The notes under the pieces: model-generated
Databases searched by the model: none
Told to the model about the DNA's origin: nothing
Seen by the model: the letters and a program-made list of their open reading frames with translations, nothing else
Translations under genes and position numbers: made by a program
DNA from: Methanobacterium paludis
GTDB taxonomy: Archaea > Methanobacteriota > Methanobacteria > Methanobacteriales > Methanobacteriaceae
Length of the DNA stretch: 64,000 nt
Assembly (NCBI RefSeq): GCF_000214725.1
Contig: NC_015574.1
Coordinates: 310,001 to 374,000, forward strand
Direction of reading: 5' to 3'
Shown: piece after piece, positions 44,897 through 53,632 of the stretch
How the letters are laid out: every line of letters begins with the position of its first letter
Numbering within the stretch: the first letter of the stretch is position 1

Positions 44897-46482
44897 AGGT
44901 TCTTGTGGTGGACATGACCCATGGAGGCACCATAATTGCATCTGAATTTTCAAAACTTCCTGGATTTGAAGTTTTTGCACTGGATATTTACAAAACTCTA
45001 AAAGAAAAAGATTCAAAGCGTTTAATGAAAAATGGGGTAAAACTGGTTGAAGAAGATTTTTTAGAGGAATTAATGGAATCAAATGAACGATCAGGTGAGA
45101 ATGAGCAGTCTTGTGGGGATGAGCAGTCTTGGGGGAATGAATCGGATAAGATCGATCTAACAGAAGTTTTAACAGTTGTTTCACCTGTTCACTGCGATCT
45201 TGAATCTAAAATTGGTGGAGATAATGGTAGATTAATGCAGGGTAACATTAAAAGGATGACCCACCATGAAGCCGTTGGATTCCTGCTTAAAAACCGTATT
45301 GACGTGCCAGTGATTGAAATTACAGGTGTTAAGGGTAAAACAAGTGTTGTGTGGATGCTAAAAGAGATATTTAAAGACTCAAATCCTCTGGTTTTGAGCA
45401 GTTTAGGTGTTGAAATATTAAAAAATGAAAAAGGTGATCTTAAACACCATTTTTTAAAGAAAAATATAAGTATAACACCTGCAAGCATTTTAGAATCATT
45501 TAATCTTGTGTGTAATGAAAATCCCCATAAAAATGGTGTTGGTTGTGAAAATGCAAACTGCCTTAAAGATGTTGGAATCTGCATATTTGAAACATCTTTA
45601 GGTGGAACTGGGCTTGCAGATGTTGGGATCTTAACCAACATAGCAGAAGATTATCCCATAGCCAACAGAACAAGAAAAGCAAGTCAAGCGAAGGCCCAAA
45701 TATTTAAAAGTAAGATGGTTGTGTGTGACTTTGATTCTTTCATCTCAATCTACCGTCCAGTTTCATCAAATTATGATTCAAATCTAAAAACGCACCCCTT
45801 CAACTTAAATTTGAAAGAACATTCAAATTTAGTAGAAAAAACCAATACTTTCGGGTTGGAAGATGGTGCAAATGTCAAGGCGTTCGATATAAACTTAGGT
45901 CTTTATGAAACAACGTTCCAGGTGGAAGTGAAAAATCTTAAAACTGGGGCTGGCAAAATTTTAAACACCTCTTTTGAAATTTCAACCTTTGCACCTGCAC
46001 CGTACCATGTTCAGAATGTATTGTCTGTTATATGTGCTTGTTTAACCATTGAAACGCCTATTGAAACTATAAAATTGGGGTTAAAAAATTTCAGAGGATT
46101 AAAAGGTAGAACTTCCATAAAAAAGTACAAGGGAAGCGTAATTTTAGAAGAGATAAATCCAGGACTTAATGTTACAGCCTTAAAAAAAGCAGTGGACATG
46201 GTAAAGGATGTTGATGATGTGGGAGTTATATTCGGCGGTAAGTATGGTGTTACATGTGAAGAAATAGATGAAAGTACTGCAGCTAATGTTTTAAATAAAA
46301 TTGGGGATGTTACGCCTCTTATGCTGGTAGATGAACTTGGAAATAATATTAAAAATATAATAAAAAGAAATTTTGGATACATTGTGAATTTAAACGATGC
46401 AATTGACCATGCTGTTGATATGGGGTGCAGAAATATTCTTGTTATTTACAGGTCGAATTTTTCAGATACTAAAAAAAGGTAA
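44893..46482 (+). CDS. cfbE: Coenzyme F430 synthetase
   Basis: 529 aa Mur-ligase-like ATP-dependent enzyme. CfbE closes the carbocyclic ring in the last step of F430, the nickel cofactor of methyl-coenzyme M reductase. Seen: VVDMTHGGTIIASEFSKLPGFEVFALDIYKT at the start, VSPVHC, P-loop ITGVKGKTSVVWML (GVKGKTS at 145-151), FETSLGGTGLADVGILTNIAEDYP and RTSIKKYKGSVILEEINPGLNVTALKKAV. Residues 64-86 hold a short repeat (NEQSCG, DEQSWG, NESDKI) absent from the expected core. It overlaps nadK by 4 bases; hemC of tetrapyrrole synthesis follows 271 bases on. Confidence 0.88.
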   Translation: MKVLVVDMTHGGTIIASEFSKLPGFEVFALDIYKTLKEKDSKRLMKNGVKLVEEDFLEELMESNERSGENEQSCGDEQSWGNESDKIDLTEVLTVVSPVHCDLESKIGGDNGRLMQGNIKRMTHHEAVGFLLKNRIDVPVIEITGVKGKTSVVWMLKEIFKDSNPLVLSSLGVEILKNEKGDLKHHFLKKNISITPASILESFNLVCNENPHKNGVGCENANCLKDVGICIFETSLGGTGLADVGILTNIAEDYPIANRTRKASQAKAQIFKSKMVVCDFDSFISIYRPVSSNYDSNLKTHPFNLNLKEHSNLVEKTNTFGLEDGANVKAFDINLGLYETTFQVEVKNLKTGAGKILNTSFEISTFAPAPYHVQNVLSVICACLTIETPIETIKLGLKNFRGLKGRTSIKKYKGSVILEEINPGLNVTALKKAVDMVKDVDDVGVIFGGKYGVTCEEIDESTAANVLNKIGDVTPLMLVDELGNNIKNIIKRNFGYIVNLNDAIDHAVDMGCRNILVIYRSNFSDTKKR

Positions 46483-46753
46483 CAATTAAAATTCTCAGGA
46501 GTTCTGCAATTTTGTATGGCAACATTTATTAAAGATCATAAGGAATCATTCACTAAGGATTCAGGAGAAAATTAGCATTTAAATTAATATTCACCTAATA
46601 CCTTTTTATGAATTCAATCTACTGAATTTATTTAATGAACAAATTTATTTAATGATTATTTAAATGTGAATTTTGGGTTGTATGAAACTCATTTAGATTT
46701 ATGAAAATTCTATAAAACTTTGAGATTTCGTTACACTCGTTGGAGATGGTTCT

Positions 46754-47626
46754 TTGAACGTTGGTACCAGGGGAAGCAGTCTTGCACGTGCTCAGACAAA
46801 AAATATAATCAATGAATTGTCTAAAATAACAGATGAAGAAATAAATGTAGAGATAATAAAAACAACTGGCGATAAAATACAGGATTCTCAGCTTTACAAA
46901 ATTGATGCAAAAGGGATATTTACCAAGGAACTTGACAGGGCAGTTTTAGATGGAGATGTTGACTTTGCAGTTCACAGCTTTAAAGACCTTCCAACAGAAC
47001 TTGCAGAAGGCCTTGAAATAGTGGCAGTTCCCCAAAGGGAGTCTCCATTGGAGGTTCTTGTTTCCAAGTATTCGTGGGATGAACTTCCAGAGGGTACAAG
47101 CGTGGGTACAAGCAGCCTCAGAAGAGAAGCCTTTTGCAGATATCACAAGAAAAAAATTAATATAAAACCAATAAGGGGAAATATAGATACAAGAATAAAG
47201 AAAGTATTAAGCGGCGATTACGATGCAACCATAATGGCTGAAGCAGGTCTTAAAAGACTTGGTCTGACAGAACATATTCAGGAAATATTTTCCCGTGAAT
47301 ATTTCACCCCTGCAGCAGGGCAAGGGGCACTGGCAGTGGTTGCAAGACATGATAGTGATAAAAAAGAAATTTTAAGAAGATTAAATCACACCCCGTCAGA
47401 ACAGGAAGTCATTGCCGAGAAAACAGTTCTTCAAGAACTTGGAGTTGGTTGTCAGTGGCCTCTGGGTGTGTCTGCAAGGACCCATGGAAATAGTTTGGAT
47501 CTTTACAGTATTTTACTTTCAAAAGAAGGAGAATTACTTTCAAAGGTAAATTTACAAGGTTCTGTAGATGAAGCTCGTAAACTGGGTTTGAAAGCTGCAA
47601 AGCTTATGATGGAGGATTATATTTGA
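46754..47626 (+). CDS. hemC: Porphobilinogen deaminase (hydroxymethylbilane synthase)
   Basis: 290 aa, complete. It links four porphobilinogens to hydroxymethylbilane in the tetrapyrrole route to F430, cobamides and siroheme. Motifs: NVGTRGSSLARAQT (1-15), DFAVHSFKDLPTEL, GTSSLRREAFCRY, RGNIDTRIKKV, and AAGQGALAVVAR. Cys233 (GVGCQWPLGV) carries the dipyrromethane cofactor. The start is TTG at 46754 after GGAGATGG; no ATG lies nearby. Its stop overlaps the next start (TTGA), so the two are coupled. This agrees with the nearby F430 gene. Confidence 0.94.
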   Translation: MNVGTRGSSLARAQTKNIINELSKITDEEINVEIIKTTGDKIQDSQLYKIDAKGIFTKELDRAVLDGDVDFAVHSFKDLPTELAEGLEIVAVPQRESPLEVLVSKYSWDELPEGTSVGTSSLRREAFCRYHKKKINIKPIRGNIDTRIKKVLSGDYDATIMAEAGLKRLGLTEHIQEIFSREYFTPAAGQGALAVVARHDSDKKEILRRLNHTPSEQEVIAEKTVLQELGVGCQWPLGVSARTHGNSLDLYSILLSKEGELLSKVNLQGSVDEARKLGLKAAKLMMEDYI

Positions 47627-48576
47627 ATAAGGTTAATGTTGGTGTGATTGGTGTTGGAGCTATGGGTTACAATCATGTGAGGGTTTACTCTGAACTTAAA
47701 AGTGCTAACCTCATGGCAGTTTCTGATCTTATGAAGGGAACCTTGGCAGAGGTTTCTGGGAAGTTTAACACTGTTGGATTTGTTGATTATGATAATATAC
47801 TTAAAATGCCCGAAATAGAAGTTGTGAGTGTTTGCGTGCCCACAACATACCATCATGAAGTTGTGATGAGTGCAATAGAGCATGGAAAAAATGTGCTGGT
47901 TGAAAAACCCATAGCTTTCACCCTTGATGAGGCCAAGGAAATGGTGGATGCTGCACACGAAGCCGGTGTTAAATTTGCAACTGGACACGTTGAGAGATTC
48001 AATCCCGCGGTACTTGAGGCTAAAAAACTTATAGATGAAGGTGCAATAGGTGAAATTGTTTCTGCTTCAGCTAAAAGGGTTGGACCATTCCCTCCCAGGA
48101 TAAAGGACGTTGGTGTTGCAATAGATCTTGCAATACACGAGGTAGATATCATGTTCTATCTCCTTGACAGCCCCGCATCAAAGGTATATGCAAATATGGG
48201 CAGTAAACTTGAAAAATGTGAATATGAAGATCATGCAGAGATAATGATGAGATTTGAAAATGGTGTGGTCGGAATGTTGGAAACTAACTGGCTTACACCG
48301 TACAAAAAACGACAGCTGGAGTTAACAGGGGTTGATGGGATATTATCCATTGATTACATAGACCAGAGTGTCGAAGTATTTGGAAAAAATGCTCAAAAAG
48401 TTAAAATAGCCCACACTGAACCATTAAAAGATGAATTGAACTCATTTTTATCCGCAGTTACTAATAATGAAGAGCCGAAGATTACAGGGGAAGATGGAAT
48501 CCATGCCCTTAAAGTGGTACTTGCAGCCATGAAATCTGCAAAGCACAAAACCCCAGTGAACATGAATGAGTGTTAA
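47623..48576 (+). CDS. Gfo/Idh/MocA family oxidoreductase
   Basis: 317 aa. The NAD(P) site is NVGVIGVGAMGYNHVRVYSEL (about 4-24). The characteristic VLVEKPIAFTLDEAKEMVDAA (about 91-111) and VAIDLAIHEVDIMFYLL follow, with the catalytic KP and a His in the usual places. Start is TTG at 47623 behind GGAGGA, overlapping the hemC stop. The substrate is probably a sugar or sugar nucleotide by family. The coupling to hemC gives no obvious link, and it may be a 2-keto-sugar or aminosugar enzyme. Confidence 0.85.
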   Translation: MNKVNVGVIGVGAMGYNHVRVYSELKSANLMAVSDLMKGTLAEVSGKFNTVGFVDYDNILKMPEIEVVSVCVPTTYHHEVVMSAIEHGKNVLVEKPIAFTLDEAKEMVDAAHEAGVKFATGHVERFNPAVLEAKKLIDEGAIGEIVSASAKRVGPFPPRIKDVGVAIDLAIHEVDIMFYLLDSPASKVYANMGSKLEKCEYEDHAEIMMRFENGVVGMLETNWLTPYKKRQLELTGVDGILSIDYIDQSVEVFGKNAQKVKIAHTEPLKDELNSFLSAVTNNEEPKITGEDGIHALKVVLAAMKSAKHKTPVNMNEC

Positions 48577-48652
48577 TCCATCTAGTTAATATGGTTTTAG
48601 AACAAATTATGTTAACAGATGTGTAAGAATGAATATTTAGGATGTGTACCCA

Positions 48653-49249
48653 ATGAATGAAAAACTCATAGAAAAGGCTTACGAGCTTAGAAATAGAGGT
48701 TTCACAACAGGAGAAATAGCAGACGAATTCAACGTCTCAAAGGACACAGCCAGATGGCTCATATTACAGGGAACAGGAAAGAGAAATGAGAAGGAAAAAG
48801 CTCCAATTGACTTTGCAATAAACTGGAAAAGTCTTGGAGGCAGTTCAGTACGTATGAAATATGTATCTGCAGCCATGGCCGATATGGCATTGCAGTACGG
48901 AGAACCAGAGGTTATTGTTGGAATATCAGTAAGTGGAATACCATTTGCAACCATGATGGCTGAGATAATAGATGCGGACATTGCTGTGTTCCACCCAATA
49001 AAACACAGGGAACTGGAGCAAGATGCCAAAGGAGCTATAAGCAGTAACTTTGCCTCTGTTGAAGGTCGTAAAGTTGTTATAGTGGACGATGTTATAACCA
49101 GCGGAAGAACCCTCATGGAAGCTGCAAAGGTTTTTAAGGGCCTTGGAGCACAACCGCTTGCAGCAGTTGTTTTAATAGACAAAAAAGGTATATCTGAAGT
49201 TGATGATGTTCCTGTGGAATCTTTGATCCGTGTTAGTAGATTGGGATAG
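48653..49249 (+). CDS. PyrE-like phosphoribosyltransferase with N-terminal HTH (GfcR/PurR-type regulator)
   Basis: 198 aa from the ATG at 48653; a GTG at 48644 is in frame, but the ATG follows AGGATGTG. Residues of about 1-45 form a helix-turn-helix (KAYELRNRGFTTGEIADEFNVSKDTARWLI). The rest is a phosphoribosyltransferase domain with VGISVSGIPFATMMAEII and the PRPP loop VVIVDDVITSGRTLMEAAKVF. This fusion is known in archaea as an orotate-PRTase-like transcription regulator that senses a nucleotide-sugar signal. It stands alone, possibly regulating nearby or distant genes. Confidence 0.88.
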   Translation: MNEKLIEKAYELRNRGFTTGEIADEFNVSKDTARWLILQGTGKRNEKEKAPIDFAINWKSLGGSSVRMKYVSAAMADMALQYGEPEVIVGISVSGIPFATMMAEIIDADIAVFHPIKHRELEQDAKGAISSNFASVEGRKVVIVDDVITSGRTLMEAAKVFKGLGAQPLAAVVLIDKKGISEVDDVPVESLIRVSRLG

Positions 49250-49555
49250 GATTATAATTTTTAATCCTTATTTTAGTTTTTTTAGTTTCTTCTTTTAATT
49301 TTTACTCTTTTATTTTAATTTTAGCTATTCTTTATTTTTTAATTACTTTCCTGTTTCTTTAAAAAGTTTTAAAAATAGTTCACACAGCTTTCATAAAACT
49401 TGTTTATTTTGTTTAGAATTGTTATTAAAATAAGTTTATCAAACTATAAAAAGTTCTACAGAAGAAATTAATCAACAAATCAACTAAAAAAATAGACAAG
49501 AATCTAATCAACAAAAATTCAAAATCATTAAAAAAAATAGATCAAGAGAACTTGA
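49250..49555. other. 306-bp gap with T-rich termination region
   Basis: T-rich runs from 49258 to 49320 fit termination of the PyrE-like gene; A-rich sequence at 49480-49545 could serve as T runs for the opposite prf1 transcript. No ORF was recognised. Confidence 0.45.
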
Positions 49556-50785
49556 TCATATTCTGTAACGTAATATGGCACCGATTCCTCCAAACGCCTT
49601 TAAAAGTTGTGTACCCTCTTCTGTTTCGGTTGAAATTAGTTCAACTTTGGATCCAACTTCTTCAGCCATTTCAACAAAGTCATCTACAACATCTTTACTG
49701 TTTGTTAACTTCATTTTTTCATTACACTTTGAACATAACTTTTCAGGGGCTTCACCTGATTTTTTCATGGTTTTTTCCTGGGTATTGTCGCATGACTGGC
49801 ATTGGTAGGTTAATCTTTTTGATTTAAGGTCTTCTGATAAAAGAAGAACTTCAACAGCACCTATTTTTAGGTTATGCCTTACTTCTGCTTCACCGTAGGA
49901 TGCAAGGCCATTTTCGTTCACAAGTTCCATTAAAAACTTTTGCATGAGTTTTTTTTCACGCATGACTCCGATTTGATCTAGAACGTCCATGGATTTGTCC
50001 AGAACTTCCCTTATACCAAATTCACCAGTATAAGATGTATCTACGGTTGTTATTATCTTGTCCTTTATTTCGTAGTGCAGATAATCCCCTTCAACGAACT
50101 CTTCTTTTGTATGACCCGGTCCCCCAATTATTACACCTTTAAGCTCGGGAACTTCCAGGAAGATTTCGTTCATGTGTTCCCCTATACGTTTCAAAAATTC
50201 GTGGGCTGCAAGGTCAATCAGACGGTCAAACCTTCGCTGTGACTGTCCTCCTGCTTTATGTTTTCCGGGAACACCGCTTGTTAAATGTTTAGTGATTTCT
50301 ATCCTTTTACCACGCAGTATGGCAATTGTGGCTTCTTTACGGTCGAGAACAGCGAGTCCATATATTTCTTTGTCCTCCAAAATCTCTTCCAGTGGTTTCA
50401 GGAAAAATTCTGAGTTGCAGTGGTAGATATAGGTCTGCACAGGTTCTGGCGGTTCAAATACGTATGTTTCCATCTTCTCTGTACCTGGCCCTCCTCGGGG
50501 TATCATTCCAACAAAGAGAACCAAACCCTTCTCAGGAGGTTTTGGGAAAAGCTTCATTCTCTGCATTATAACCTCAATAGCAGACTGCACATTTTTTTTA
50601 GTCTGTTTGCTTTTTATATTAGCGCTCTGACTTAATTCTTCCCTCATGTGCTTTACTACATCACTTACCTGCTTATCTGGAGGTATATAAACTGAAACGA
50701 GTTCTGTTCCCCTCCCTTTCTTACCTGAAAGTTCTTCAAGGGTTCTTTTAACCTCGTATAATTCTTTTGATGACACTTCAGTCAT
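49556..50785 (-). CDS. prf1: Peptide chain release factor aRF1
   Basis: 409 aa, eRF1 type. The stop-codon region has NIKS (56-59) and YHCNSEF (121-127), and the catalytic GGQ is at 179-181 (KAGGQSQRR). The C-terminal domain has the zinc-type cysteines CQSCDNT and CSKCNEKM. It reads all three stop codons and releases the peptide. The ATG at 50785 follows AGGAGTGAT; a GTG nine bases earlier is excluded by that site. It is divergent from pyrH. Confidence 0.96.
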   Translation of the reverse strand: MTEVSSKELYEVKRTLEELSGKKGRGTELVSVYIPPDKQVSDVVKHMREELSQSANIKSKQTKKNVQSAIEVIMQRMKLFPKPPEKGLVLFVGMIPRGGPGTEKMETYVFEPPEPVQTYIYHCNSEFFLKPLEEILEDKEIYGLAVLDRKEATIAILRGKRIEITKHLTSGVPGKHKAGGQSQRRFDRLIDLAAHEFLKRIGEHMNEIFLEVPELKGVIIGGPGHTKEEFVEGDYLHYEIKDKIITTVDTSYTGEFGIREVLDKSMDVLDQIGVMREKKLMQKFLMELVNENGLASYGEAEVRHNLKIGAVEVLLLSEDLKSKRLTYQCQSCDNTQEKTMKKSGEAPEKLCSKCNEKMKLTNSKDVVDDFVEMAEEVGSKVELISTETEEGTQLLKAFGGIGAILRYRI

Positions 50786-50883
50786 AGTTATCACTCCTAA
50801 AACATGAAAATTATTAATTTATAAATTTCAATCAACATAAAAATCGATTTGCAATTTCCACAAATTAATCTATAATTTTTTTA

Positions 50884-50894
50884 GATTTATATAC
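50884..50894. promoter_or_regulatory. Symmetric TATA region between prf1 and pyrH
   Basis: GATTTATATAC reads as TTTATATA on the plus strand and TATATAAA on the minus strand. It lies about 75 bases from the pyrH ATG and about 100 bases from the prf1 ATG. It could serve pyrH, with prf1 possibly using the same AT stretch. Confidence 0.4.
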
Positions 50895-50969
50895 TACTCT
50901 AAATTACTTATGTGTAACTATCTAAACTTTATATGATATTAGATTTAAAATTATCGTGATGGTGATGAG

Positions 50970-51647
50970 ATGCGAATAGTGGTTACAATAGGCGGATCAA
51001 TAATAATAAAGAATCATAATTACAAAAGATTTAAGGATTATGCTGATGTTTTGAACGATATGAAAAATGAACACGAGCTTTTTGTGGTAGTTGGGGGAGG
51101 TAAAACAGCCAGGGACTATATAAGGATAGCAAGAGACCTCTCTGTTTCTGAGGCTATGTGTGACGATATAGGGATTGATGTCACACGTCTCAATGCCAGA
51201 CTCCTTATTATGGCTATGGGTGAAGATGCTTATCCAGTTGTTCCACAAAACTTTAGAGAAGCCCTTGAATTCTCTGCATCCGGTAAGATTATAGTTATGG
51301 GGGGAACAGAACCAGCTCATAGTACAGATGCTGTTGGAAGTATACTTGCAGAGTTTGTGAATGCAGACTTGATTATAAATGCCACATCTGTGGACGGCCT
51401 CTACAACAAGGATCCAAACAAATATGATGATGCTAAAATGTTTGAAGAGGTAAAACCCACTGAAATGATGGACCTTATGAGCAGTAAAGATATAAAAGCT
51501 GGTACATATGAGTTCTTTGACATGACGGCCATACAAATAATAAAAAGGTCCAGTATAAAGACTGTAATTGTTAATGGTAATGATGCCCACAACATTCAAA
51601 AAGCTGTAAATGAAAAAATCGGAACACTTATAGTTCCTGAAGATTAA
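50970..51647 (+). CDS. pyrH: UMP kinase
   Basis: 225 aa amino-acid-kinase fold, archaeal type. It phosphorylates UMP to UDP. Motifs: VVTIGGSIIIKNHNYKRF (glycine loop), LFVVVGGGKTARDYIRIARDL, DDIGIDVTRLNARLLIMAM, VMGGTEPAHSTDAVGSILAEFVNADLIINATSVDGLYNKDP. The ATG follows GTGATG. It sits 51 bases upstream of a small DUF2116 gene with which it is probably cotranscribed. Confidence 0.94.
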   Translation: MRIVVTIGGSIIIKNHNYKRFKDYADVLNDMKNEHELFVVVGGGKTARDYIRIARDLSVSEAMCDDIGIDVTRLNARLLIMAMGEDAYPVVPQNFREALEFSASGKIIVMGGTEPAHSTDAVGSILAEFVNADLIINATSVDGLYNKDPNKYDDAKMFEEVKPTEMMDLMSSKDIKAGTYEFFDMTAIQIIKRSSIKTVIVNGNDAHNIQKAVNEKIGTLIVPED

Positions 51648-51698
51648 TGCAAAATATTCAGATTAACTTGAATTAATAACAATAATCGAGGTGTTAAA

Positions 51699-51893
51699 TT
51701 GACAGATCAACACAAACATTGCCCTATTTGCGGTAAACCAATACCACTTTCTGAAAGGTTCTGCTCTCAAACGTGCGAAAACTTATTTGCAGAAAGACAG
51801 AAAAAGGCTGCAAAGACAAGAAAAATGCTGTATGCTGTTTTTATAGTATTTATTCTGATATGGTTGTTCATAGTCTTAAAAGGTAAATTTTAA
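51699..51893 (+). CDS. DUF2116-type zinc-ribbon membrane protein
   Basis: 64 aa, TTG start at 51699 after CGAGGTGT. Cys8, Cys11 (HCPICGKPI), Cys22 and Cys26 (FCSQTCENLF) form a zinc ribbon. A basic stretch (ERQKKAAKTRKM) is followed by one membrane helix of about 18 residues (about 44-61) and a KGKF end. This is the DUF2116 layout, an archaeal family of unknown role. The gene follows pyrH closely. Confidence 0.85.
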   Translation: MTDQHKHCPICGKPIPLSERFCSQTCENLFAERQKKAAKTRKMLYAVFIVFILIWLFIVLKGKF

Positions 51894-52230
51894 GGTGGAT
51901 TTCTAGGTAATTAATTTTTTCCTATTTTTTAGTTTTTTTAATTTAATTTAGTAGTAGATTTTCTTTATTTTTCAATAAAAAGTATTTCAAATTTTCAAGT
52001 TTTTAATAAACTCATTAAATTAGTAAAATAGCTCTATAAATAGTTCAAAGATAACTGAAACAAATACAAATCAGAATAAAATTCATAGATAACTAAATAA
52101 CTAATTTAGAATAAATTATCCAGAATAACTTACAAAAGTAGGATATAAATTAATAATTAATGATATCAAAATTGTTTAATAAATACTATCAAAAATAAAA
52201 ATATATCAAAAAAAAGTTTTTGAGGTGAAA
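51894..52230. other. 337-bp gap between DUF2116 gene and tfb
   Basis: AT-rich with no ORF or RNA recognised. An A8 run at 52208-52215 reads as a T run on the minus strand, just after the tfb stop, and is a likely terminator. Confidence 0.45.
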
Positions 52231-53226
52231 CTATAAAGTTACACCCATATCTAACTGTTCTGTGAGCTCTTTGTACCTGTTACGGATTGTGACCTCTGTA
52301 ACTCCTGCGATATCTGCAACGTCTCTTTGGGTTTTCCTTTCACCTAAGAGCACAGATGCAATGTAGAGTGCTGCTGCAGCCACGCCTGTAGGTCCTCTAC
52401 CTGAGGTTAGGCCTTTTGCCATAGCTTGTTCTATTATATCGATAGCTTTGGACTGCACTTCACCAGATAAACCGAGTTCACTTGCAAATCGAGGAACATA
52501 GTCCACAGGTGATGTTGGAGGTAATTTTATGTTTAGTTCTCTTGTTAAGAACCTATAAGTCCTTCCAACTTCCTTTTTAGTAACTCTTGAGACTTCTGCA
52601 ATCTCATCAAGTGTTCTTGGCACGTTGCACCTTCTGCAAGCTGCATAAAGTGATGCTGCAACCACGCCTTCAATACTCCTTCCTCGTATAAGTTTGTTTT
52701 CCACAGCATTCCTGTAAACAACTGATGCTGCTTCCCTAACACTTCTTGGAAGTCCGAGTCTTGATGAGTCTCTGTCAAGTTCGCTCAGAGCGAATGCAAG
52801 GTTACGTTCCGTTGCACCAGAGATCCTTATTTTTCTCTGCCATTTTCGGAGTCTGTACCACTGAGCACGGTTCCTGGCAGGAATGTCACGGCCGTAGATG
52901 TCTTTATTTCTCCAGTCAATCATGGTGGAGAGTCCTTTGTCGTGTATGGTATAGGTTATAGGTGCACCTACCCTTGTTCTTTTATCACGCTGTTCATGGT
53001 CGAATGCCCTCCATTCAGGCCCCATGTCAACTAGATTGTCATCTATAACTAGACCGCAGGCCCCACAGACAACTTCACCACGTTCATGATCGTTTATAAG
53101 CTTTTTAGAGCCACATTCTGGACATTTAGTTTCAGTTTTTTCGATTTCCGAAACATCCTGTTTCATCTGTTCTTTTTCTGAAACGTCAGGTTCCATATTT
53201 TCGTTTTGCGAAACTTCGTGTTTCAT
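52231..53226 (-). CDS. tfb: Transcription initiation factor TFB
   Basis: 331 aa from the ATG at 53226, which overlaps the gar1 stop (ATGA); an ATG at 53253 inside gar1 is possible but has no ribosome site. Zinc ribbon: Cys35/Cys38 (KCPECGSKKL) and Cys54/Cys57 (VVCGACGLV). Then the B-reader/linker GPEWRAFDHEQRDKRTRVG, and two cyclin folds ending in the helix-turn-helix RDVADIAGVTEVTIRNRYKEL. It recruits RNA polymerase to TBP-bound promoters. Residues 3-33 are an acidic 11-residue repeat (EVSQNEN.., DVSEKEQ.., DVSEIEK..) that precedes the ribbon and looks lineage-specific. Confidence 0.96.
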   Translation of the reverse strand: MKHEVSQNENMEPDVSEKEQMKQDVSEIEKTETKCPECGSKKLINDHERGEVVCGACGLVIDDNLVDMGPEWRAFDHEQRDKRTRVGAPITYTIHDKGLSTMIDWRNKDIYGRDIPARNRAQWYRLRKWQRKIRISGATERNLAFALSELDRDSSRLGLPRSVREAASVVYRNAVENKLIRGRSIEGVVAASLYAACRRCNVPRTLDEIAEVSRVTKKEVGRTYRFLTRELNIKLPPTSPVDYVPRFASELGLSGEVQSKAIDIIEQAMAKGLTSGRGPTGVAAAALYIASVLLGERKTQRDVADIAGVTEVTIRNRYKELTEQLDMGVTL

Positions 53227-53498
53227 TTTTTCTTTCGTTTCCTTCGCCCCCATTTTTTGATAGGTTTTGATGGTATGTACAGGGTTTCTCCAACTTTATC
53301 ATCAAGATTTCCAAAATTTTTTGAGTAAACTTTAATTGCTACGTATGATTCTTTTGTAGGACCAAATATATCGTAAACAGTACCCAATTTCTTTTTATCT
53401 TCTGTAAAAACAGTTAGTCCAAAACCTGGCGTATTGACGGATTTTAAAATGACGCGACCCCGTTTGGAGATGTGTGAGACAGTTCCCAGTTTTTTCAT
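53223..53498 (-). CDS. gar1: H/ACA RNA-protein component Gar1
   Basis: 91 aa Gar1-type beta-barrel: KKLGTVSHISKRGRVILKSV, KKLGTVYDIFGPTKESYVAIKVY, and a basic tail KKWGRRKRKKK. With Cbf5, Nop10 and L7Ae it makes H/ACA particles that pseudouridylate rRNA. The ATG is at 53498. It is the first gene of a two-gene unit with tfb, overlapping it by 4 bases. Confidence 0.93.
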   Translation of the reverse strand: MKKLGTVSHISKRGRVILKSVNTPGFGLTVFTEDKKKLGTVYDIFGPTKESYVAIKVYSKNFGNLDDKVGETLYIPSKPIKKWGRRKRKKK

Positions 53499-53546
53499 AT
53501 ACCCTCAAATCGAAACTTTTATATAATATTATAGTGTTCTGAAGTA

Positions 53547-53562
53547 CTATATAAAGATTTCG
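53547..53562 (-). promoter_or_regulatory. BRE-TATA promoter of gar1-tfb
   Basis: The minus strand reads CGAAATCTTTATATAG, very close to the methanogen consensus with a CGAAA factor-B element two bases before TTTATATA. It is 49 bases upstream of the gar1 ATG, so a short leader of about 20 bases is expected. Confidence 0.75.
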
Positions 53563-53632
53563 ATAATATTAAAAGAGGGATATTAAATGGGTTTAATGGA
53601 GAGGGGATGTCTTTTTATATGATGGCAGTTGG

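Noticed and set aside
50997..51599. 200-codon minus-strand ORF opposite pyrH
   Set aside because: It is antisense to a well-supported UMP kinase and has the Tyr/His/Ile-rich make-up of a shadow frame.
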